Assembly (NCBI GenBank): GCA_023423045.1
Contig: JAFAGA010000028.1
Location: forward strand, 17,110 to 81,109
DNA length: 64,000 nucleotides
Reading direction: 5' to 3'
Source of the DNA: Bacillota bacterium
GTDB taxonomy: Bacteria; Bacillota; Clostridia; Lachnospirales; Lachnospiraceae
The notes below the pieces were generated by a model that saw only the letters and a program-made list of their open reading frames with translations, made no database searches and was not told where the DNA came from. Positions 60,046 through 64,000 of the stretch are shown piece after piece. How positions within the stretch are numbered: the stretch's first letter is position 1; the number at the start of each line of letters is the position of its first letter. The position numbers and the translations under genes were made by a program.

Positions 60046-60606
60046 CTATACTTCTTTTGCATAATCTTTATCATAGGATTCCTTCTCCCAGGAAATAAAG
60101 ACTTCTAGTTCCCAGTGATACGATGGAACAATGGCTTTCTGCTCATAACCAATTTTCTTATAAAAGGCCTGATTTCCACCCAGCATACCAGTACATTCAG
60201 GAAACATCAGCTGAACTCTATTGGCGGCTTCCTGTAAAACTGCCGTTGCAATTCCCTTCCTTCGTTCCCACCAAACGACACCCAGGGGTTCGAGTTCACA
60301 ATAGGGCATACTTTCATCATACCAGATGATAGCCATTGCTATGGGTCTCTTTTGTTGATCAAGAATACATAAGTCCAGATTCTTTCTATAATGCTTCATC
60401 TTTCGTAAATCATGAAAAGCCTGTTCTCCATGTTCACAGGCATGATAATCTTCGCCATAGCTAAAAGATAATCGATGGGTATTGGAAAGGTAGAAGTCAG
60501 GAACAGTATTGCCGTCGGCAAAGGTATAACCATCAGGCAATGCTGTATGTCCATATCGGATGCGTCGTGTTCCTAAGGAATATGTTTTACCTCTGTAAGG
60601 GAGCAC
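60046..60606 (-). CDS. GNAT-family protein, possibly N-terminally shortened
   Basis: A 186-residue protein with CELEPLGVVWWERRKGIATA (acetyl-CoA loop) and GGNQAFYKKIGYEQKAI, a C-terminal GNAT half. It starts with GTG 60606 after AAGGAG inside the end of the upstream serine-hydrolase gene (34-nt overlap). Related two-module acetyltransferases are ~290 residues, so the first module may have been lost when the genes were joined. Confidence 0.7.
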   Translation of the reverse strand: MLPYRGKTYSLGTRRIRYGHTALPDGYTFADGNTVPDFYLSNTHRLSFSYGEDYHACEHGEQAFHDLRKMKHYRKNLDLCILDQQKRPIAMAIIWYDESMPYCELEPLGVVWWERRKGIATAVLQEAANRVQLMFPECTGMLGGNQAFYKKIGYEQKAIVPSYHWELEVFISWEKESYDKDYAKEV

Positions 60607-61937
60607 GGGACTCCTTGTACTGAAAAATCTTTTAAAGTAAAACTCACATTAATTGAAAAATTCAGTTCGATTTTAGAATCCATAAATGATATGCGATATT
60701 TAACGACATAGGGAGTTTCTATAAAGAAAATGTTGAGTTCAAGTAAATCGGAATAGTTCGCATAGCATACATATTGCTGATAATGTTCTTGAAGGTCCTT
60801 TACAAAATACATATTACCTTGTGTTTCCGCCGAGAAATTATAATATATGTAATCTTCTCTGCCACATTCTTTTATTATTTTCATTAGATTTACATTATCA
60901 GTTCTTGAAAATTCAAGTGATTTAATACCTAAAATATTTTCTTCTATTTCATATTTTGCTTCCTGCACTATAACTGCCTGTGATGGAATGCGATCTGAAG
61001 TCTTTTGCTTCTGTATTTCTATTTGTTTATCATTCTCAAGAAAATGTTTATAAAGTAACTTTAATAGATTTTCCATTTTCGAATATTGTGAGAATACGAT
61101 AAAAGCCAGATTCTTGCTCGGACAAATCAGGCAAAGCTGTCCAAAAGCGCCATCAGCTCTATAAAATCCATCCTTACCAATATGAAATTGAAATCCGTAT
61201 TCAGTTCCGGAATATTCTATATCTTCATCAATTCTGGTATCTTGCTTGGCTATATTTGGAGTCGCAGCATATTGCAGATAATCCTGTGAAATAATTCTTT
61301 TCCCGCAGTAAATGCCATGATTCAATAACATCTGAGCTATTTTAGCCAATGAAGTTGGATAAAGACTTAAGCCCATACCACCGGCAGTAAGCCCCTCAGG
61401 TGATAATTCCCATTGTGCTTCATAAATATTCAATGGATAAAATAAATACTTATTCAAAAAATCCTCAAGTGATAAACCGGATACCTTTGTAATAAGAGCG
61501 GACAGCATATGTGAGCTATGTGTGCTGTATCTGTAAAAAGTACCTGGGTCATGAGGGAAATCCTGTTTTAAGAAGGCTTTTATCCAGTTTTTTTGCTTGA
61601 CCAAATCATCATAGGTATTGTCATGTATGCCGCTTGACATTGTTAGAAGGTGGCGTATCTTGATTTTGAATAAATTATTATGAGGAGCTGGTGGTAAATC
61701 ATCTTCAAAATAAGTATAGATAAAATCATCGATATTCAATAAATTTAGGTCACTTGCAATACCGACTGCCAAAGAAGAAATGGACTTTGTCATCGAAAAA
61801 AACAGTTTTAGGCTGTCCATTCTATAGGGCTTTCTGCAATAATGAGCCAAAATATTATTTTGGGAAACACAAATAAAATGTGTTATTCCAACGCTGCCAT
61901 CATTCTCGCAAGCATTAATAAAATTATTTATTAACAT
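60573..61937 (-). CDS. Serine hydrolase, class C beta-lactamase-like
   Basis: A 454-residue protein with the S-x-x-K active-site motif FFSMTKSISSLAVG (residues ~50-63), the Y-x-N/S-type motif FYRYSTHSSHMLSALITKVS and RADGAFGQLCLICP near the place of the third motif. The C-terminal ~130 residues form a beta-rich accessory domain. No signal peptide, so probably cytoplasmic. The family includes esterases, peptidases and beta-lactam-binding proteins. The start is set at ATG 61937 (GGTGG upstream); ATG 61952 is possible. Confidence 0.85.
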   Translation of the reverse strand: MLINNFINACENDGSVGITHFICVSQNNILAHYCRKPYRMDSLKLFFSMTKSISSLAVGIASDLNLLNIDDFIYTYFEDDLPPAPHNNLFKIKIRHLLTMSSGIHDNTYDDLVKQKNWIKAFLKQDFPHDPGTFYRYSTHSSHMLSALITKVSGLSLEDFLNKYLFYPLNIYEAQWELSPEGLTAGGMGLSLYPTSLAKIAQMLLNHGIYCGKRIISQDYLQYAATPNIAKQDTRIDEDIEYSGTEYGFQFHIGKDGFYRADGAFGQLCLICPSKNLAFIVFSQYSKMENLLKLLYKHFLENDKQIEIQKQKTSDRIPSQAVIVQEAKYEIEENILGIKSLEFSRTDNVNLMKIIKECGREDYIYYNFSAETQGNMYFVKDLQEHYQQYVCYANYSDLLELNIFFIETPYVVKYRISFMDSKIELNFSINVSFTLKDFSVQGVPCSLTEVKHIP

Positions 61938-62074
61938 AATTTTTACCACCATTGATTATAGTTTCTGCTCAAATTTCTGCATATTTAATTATACTTTTCC
62001 TGATAGAAGAAGTCAATCTATGGTGGGAGAATATACCATATACACATATATTAAGGTGTACTTCTTTTGATATT

Positions 62075-62824
62075 TTATACTGGACAATATTGATTGACTA
62101 TTTCAATGAGGCGGCCGGCCTTTTCGGAAGGGACATTTTCTGAAAGCCTTGCTCCGGCAATAATAGGGGCCCATATAAATATTTCGCTTTGAGAGATTCC
62201 ACTTTTATCACAATAAAGCTGTAAATATAAATTAGCCAAATCCATAGAAAAATGTGAATACAGCAAATAGGTCCGGTATACATCAGCCCTTACATCGCCT
62301 GCACTTGCATCAACCCAGTCAATAATAGTAACCTGATTTTCGTTAATAATTAGGTTAAATACGTGATAATCTCCATGACAAAGATATTTGTCATGGTTTA
62401 TACCGAGTAGCTTTTCTGATAGTGCATTTTTTTGTTTATCATTAAGCAAATGCGCGGATAATATTTGACGATTCAGTTTATCAGTCATCAATTCAAAATC
62501 AAGTGCTTTAACTGCATGTATTTTCAATTGAATATCGACGGATAACCTCATGTATGGCTCGGCTTTTGTCATATCATTGAAGATCAGTTCTCCAATCGTT
62601 CTGCCCTCAACCCGCTCCATTATAATGGCTTGTCTGCCGTTTACTTTTGTCACTTCATAGATATACGGTACTGGTAACCCGCAAGAGTAGGCATATATTT
62701 GCTTTTTTGCTTCATATTCTGCTTTTGCCTCAGGCAGATTATCATTAAAAACTTTTATTATTTTATTGTTATGTAAGTATACCGTTGCGGTATTGCCTTT
62801 TGCAATTGGTTCTCCCAAATTCAT
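62075..62824 (-). CDS. Aminoglycoside phosphotransferase-family kinase
   Basis: A 249-residue small-molecule kinase: GEPIAKGNTATVYLHNNKII (nucleotide-binding loop and Lys), the catalytic loop YLCHGDYHVFNLII (HGDxxxxN) and metal-binding TIIDWVDAS. The family phosphorylates aminoglycosides, choline or other alcohols; resistance cannot be concluded. The start at 62824 follows AAGGGTGG and overlaps a GNAT fragment by 4 nt, suggesting the gene was joined to that fragment. Confidence 0.85.
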   Translation of the reverse strand: MNLGEPIAKGNTATVYLHNNKIIKVFNDNLPEAKAEYEAKKQIYAYSCGLPVPYIYEVTKVNGRQAIIMERVEGRTIGELIFNDMTKAEPYMRLSVDIQLKIHAVKALDFELMTDKLNRQILSAHLLNDKQKNALSEKLLGINHDKYLCHGDYHVFNLIINENQVTIIDWVDASAGDVRADVYRTYLLYSHFSMDLANLYLQLYCDKSGISQSEIFIWAPIIAGARLSENVPSEKAGRLIEIVNQYCPV

Positions 62825-63012
62825 ATCAAGCACCACCCTTTCAATATAAACCGTATTTTCTGAAAGCACGTTTCTTTCAGCATATTATTAAAGATGTCAG
62901 TATTCATTTTGATTTGAATATGATCGACCCATTCGCCGTAAAATTCGTCAACATATTTCTTATAACAAGCTCTTTTAACATCTATGTATATACCTAAATC
63001 ATCGATGGTCAC
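62821..63012 (-). pseudogene. GNAT N-terminal fragment
   Basis: 63 residues (IYIDVKRACYKKYVDEFYGE, WVDHIQIKMNTDIF, KETCFQKI) match the first third of a GNAT acetyltransferase. The frame then ends in unrelated residues at the kinase gene start. The acetyl-CoA loop is absent. The frame is open upstream to 63054 without a good start codon. Probably the remnant left by a deletion that joined it to the kinase gene. Confidence 0.65.
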
Positions 63013-63050
63013 ATTTTGTAGTAAAAAACCCTGATTAATTAGTTCTTTTG

Positions 63051-63770
63051 TTAATTAATTTTTACCAGGATTATGTGATGATAAAATGATATGGCTTTAA
63101 ATACATCATCATCACAGACCCTCATTTCAGCTTTAAACATTCTATCAGCCCAATGATCTTCATATTTTATCTCGTTCTTCTGTTGGAGACCGAAAAAGGT
63201 ACGTACGCCATTAATCTTTTCAATATGTAAAGATTTACTTTTTTCTAATATGTTTTCAATATCATAATAATGAATTGTTCCGAAGTTTTGAGCTTGAGAG
63301 GTCCCTCCATCAAGCAGGTCCAGAGCTTCTTCAATGTTATTTTCAAAAACTACCTTTTGCATAATTCGTCCAGAATGATTATGTTTAACAATAGAAATAC
63401 TTCCCCCCGTCTTCAAAACTCGCTCAAACTCTTTCAGTATAGAATCAGTATCTGAAACATATTCCAGAACATTATGACAAATGATACAGTCATACGAATT
63501 GTCTTCAAGGGATTTTAACTTGTCAAGACTGCCAACAAGCTGTATATATTCAAAATTGGTAATTCTGTTTTCTGCCATCTCAGTATTTGGTTCAATCGAA
63601 ACGACTTCGTTGTGCTGTGAAAAGTGATTGGCAGTCAAACCAAAACCACTACCAAAATCTAATATTTTCAAATCTTTTAAATCACCAATTTGTGCCCATA
63701 TAATTCGATACATCATCGTTCCCCATGGTGAGTTTATATTTTCTATATAATTTTTTAGTCCGGTATTCAT
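63051..63770 (-). CDS. Class I SAM-dependent methyltransferase
   Basis: A 239-residue methyltransferase: motif I LKILDFGSGFGLTANHFS, motif II VVSIEPNTEMAENR, YDCIICHNVLEYVSDTDSIL and FERVLKTGGSISIVKHNHSG. The C-terminal ~70 residues are a variable substrate-side cap. The target is unknown. It is followed by the GNAT fragment and kinase gene on the same strand. Confidence 0.88.
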   Translation of the reverse strand: MNTGLKNYIENINSPWGTMMYRIIWAQIGDLKDLKILDFGSGFGLTANHFSQHNEVVSIEPNTEMAENRITNFEYIQLVGSLDKLKSLEDNSYDCIICHNVLEYVSDTDSILKEFERVLKTGGSISIVKHNHSGRIMQKVVFENNIEEALDLLDGGTSQAQNFGTIHYYDIENILEKSKSLHIEKINGVRTFFGLQQKNEIKYEDHWADRMFKAEMRVCDDDVFKAISFYHHIILVKIN

Positions 63771-63949
63771 TACAATCTCCTTTATGTAAATAATATGTAG
63801 ATTAATTAATCTTTGTAAAGTTCATTTCTCTATTATAACATTGTATTTTTTATCCATCAAGAATTTCAATATCGCATTCAGTTTCTGTAATATTATTTGT
63901 TTTATAATATAAAAGGATCTACATTAAGGGAACCAACCAAAAGCAAAAC

Positions 63950-63978
63950 TGGGAAGCCTTGAAAATCAAGACCTCCCA
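63950..63978 (-). terminator. Hairpin near the window end
   Basis: GGGAAGCCTTGA pairs imperfectly with TCAAGACCTCCC. On the minus strand CAGTTTTGCTTTT follows, so it may end a gene lying beyond the window. Confidence 0.45.
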
Positions 63979-64000
63979 ACGATTTAATCAAACATTACTT

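Noticed and set aside
60573..61937. Beta-lactamase
   Set aside because: The S-x-x-K fold is shared with esterases and peptidases, the protein lacks a signal peptide and the third motif is atypical.
62075..62824. Aminoglycoside resistance gene
   Set aside because: The kinase fold is shared with choline and other kinases; nothing in the sequence shows the substrate.

Overview
The window looks like chromosomal DNA of an anaerobic, low-to-mid GC Firmicute, most likely a Lachnospiraceae / Clostridium phytofermentans-like bacterium. This is inferred from gene content: a single-chain PurL, DUF1576 and DUF5692 membrane proteins, a sugar-phosphate aldolase with a microcompartment-type tail, GntR/YtrA- and BceRS-like transporter loci, BspA-like leucine-rich repeats and many GNAT genes. 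I see no rRNA, tRNA, CRISPR array, phage or insertion sequence.

Layout. 0-10 kb: the end of valS, a VOC protein, an HD phosphohydrolase, a two-component system with an FtsX-type ABC exporter behind response-regulator-like direct repeats, a DUF1576 membrane protein and methylglyoxal synthase. 10-20 kb: a LysR regulator divergent from purL, then a minus-strand ECF sigma / anti-sigma / membrane-protein operon whose sigma factor seems to start at AUU, a small hydrophobic peptide gene, a NUDIX gene and a frameshifted chemoreceptor. 20-30 kb: an M42 peptidase, a rhamnose/fucose aldolase and rhamnulokinase with a DeoR regulator, an intact chemoreceptor with a sigma-D-like promoter, a YtrA-type ABC operon with a clear operator, and a collagen-like protein. 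30-39 kb: GNAT, lgt, an orphan VirB4-like ATPase, hypA - Fe-S flavoprotein - hypB, and a DUF5692 gene divergent from a FadR-type regulator with two matching operators.

39-42 kb holds the most interesting locus. Two overlapping HTH proteins with probable TPR-like C-terminal regions face, tail to tail, a 64-residue secreted pre-peptide that carries the motif ASDxPPIIS twice. This looks like an RRNPP-type peptide quorum-sensing module with two receptors and a two-copy pheromone precursor.

42-64 kb is accessory in character: NUDIX, metallophosphatase, a MarR / FMN-binding / flavodoxin operon with a 45-bp palindromic operator, an ECF sigma + ABC-2 locus, a MerR regulator, a FtsW/RodA protein, an LRR surface protein, an SDR, several GNATs, a serine hydrolase, a kinase-like phosphotransferase and a methyltransferase. 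It also carries several broken genes: an SnoaL-like gene with an in-frame TGA, a nucleotidyltransferase with an in-frame TAG, a response-regulator remnant and a GNAT fragment.
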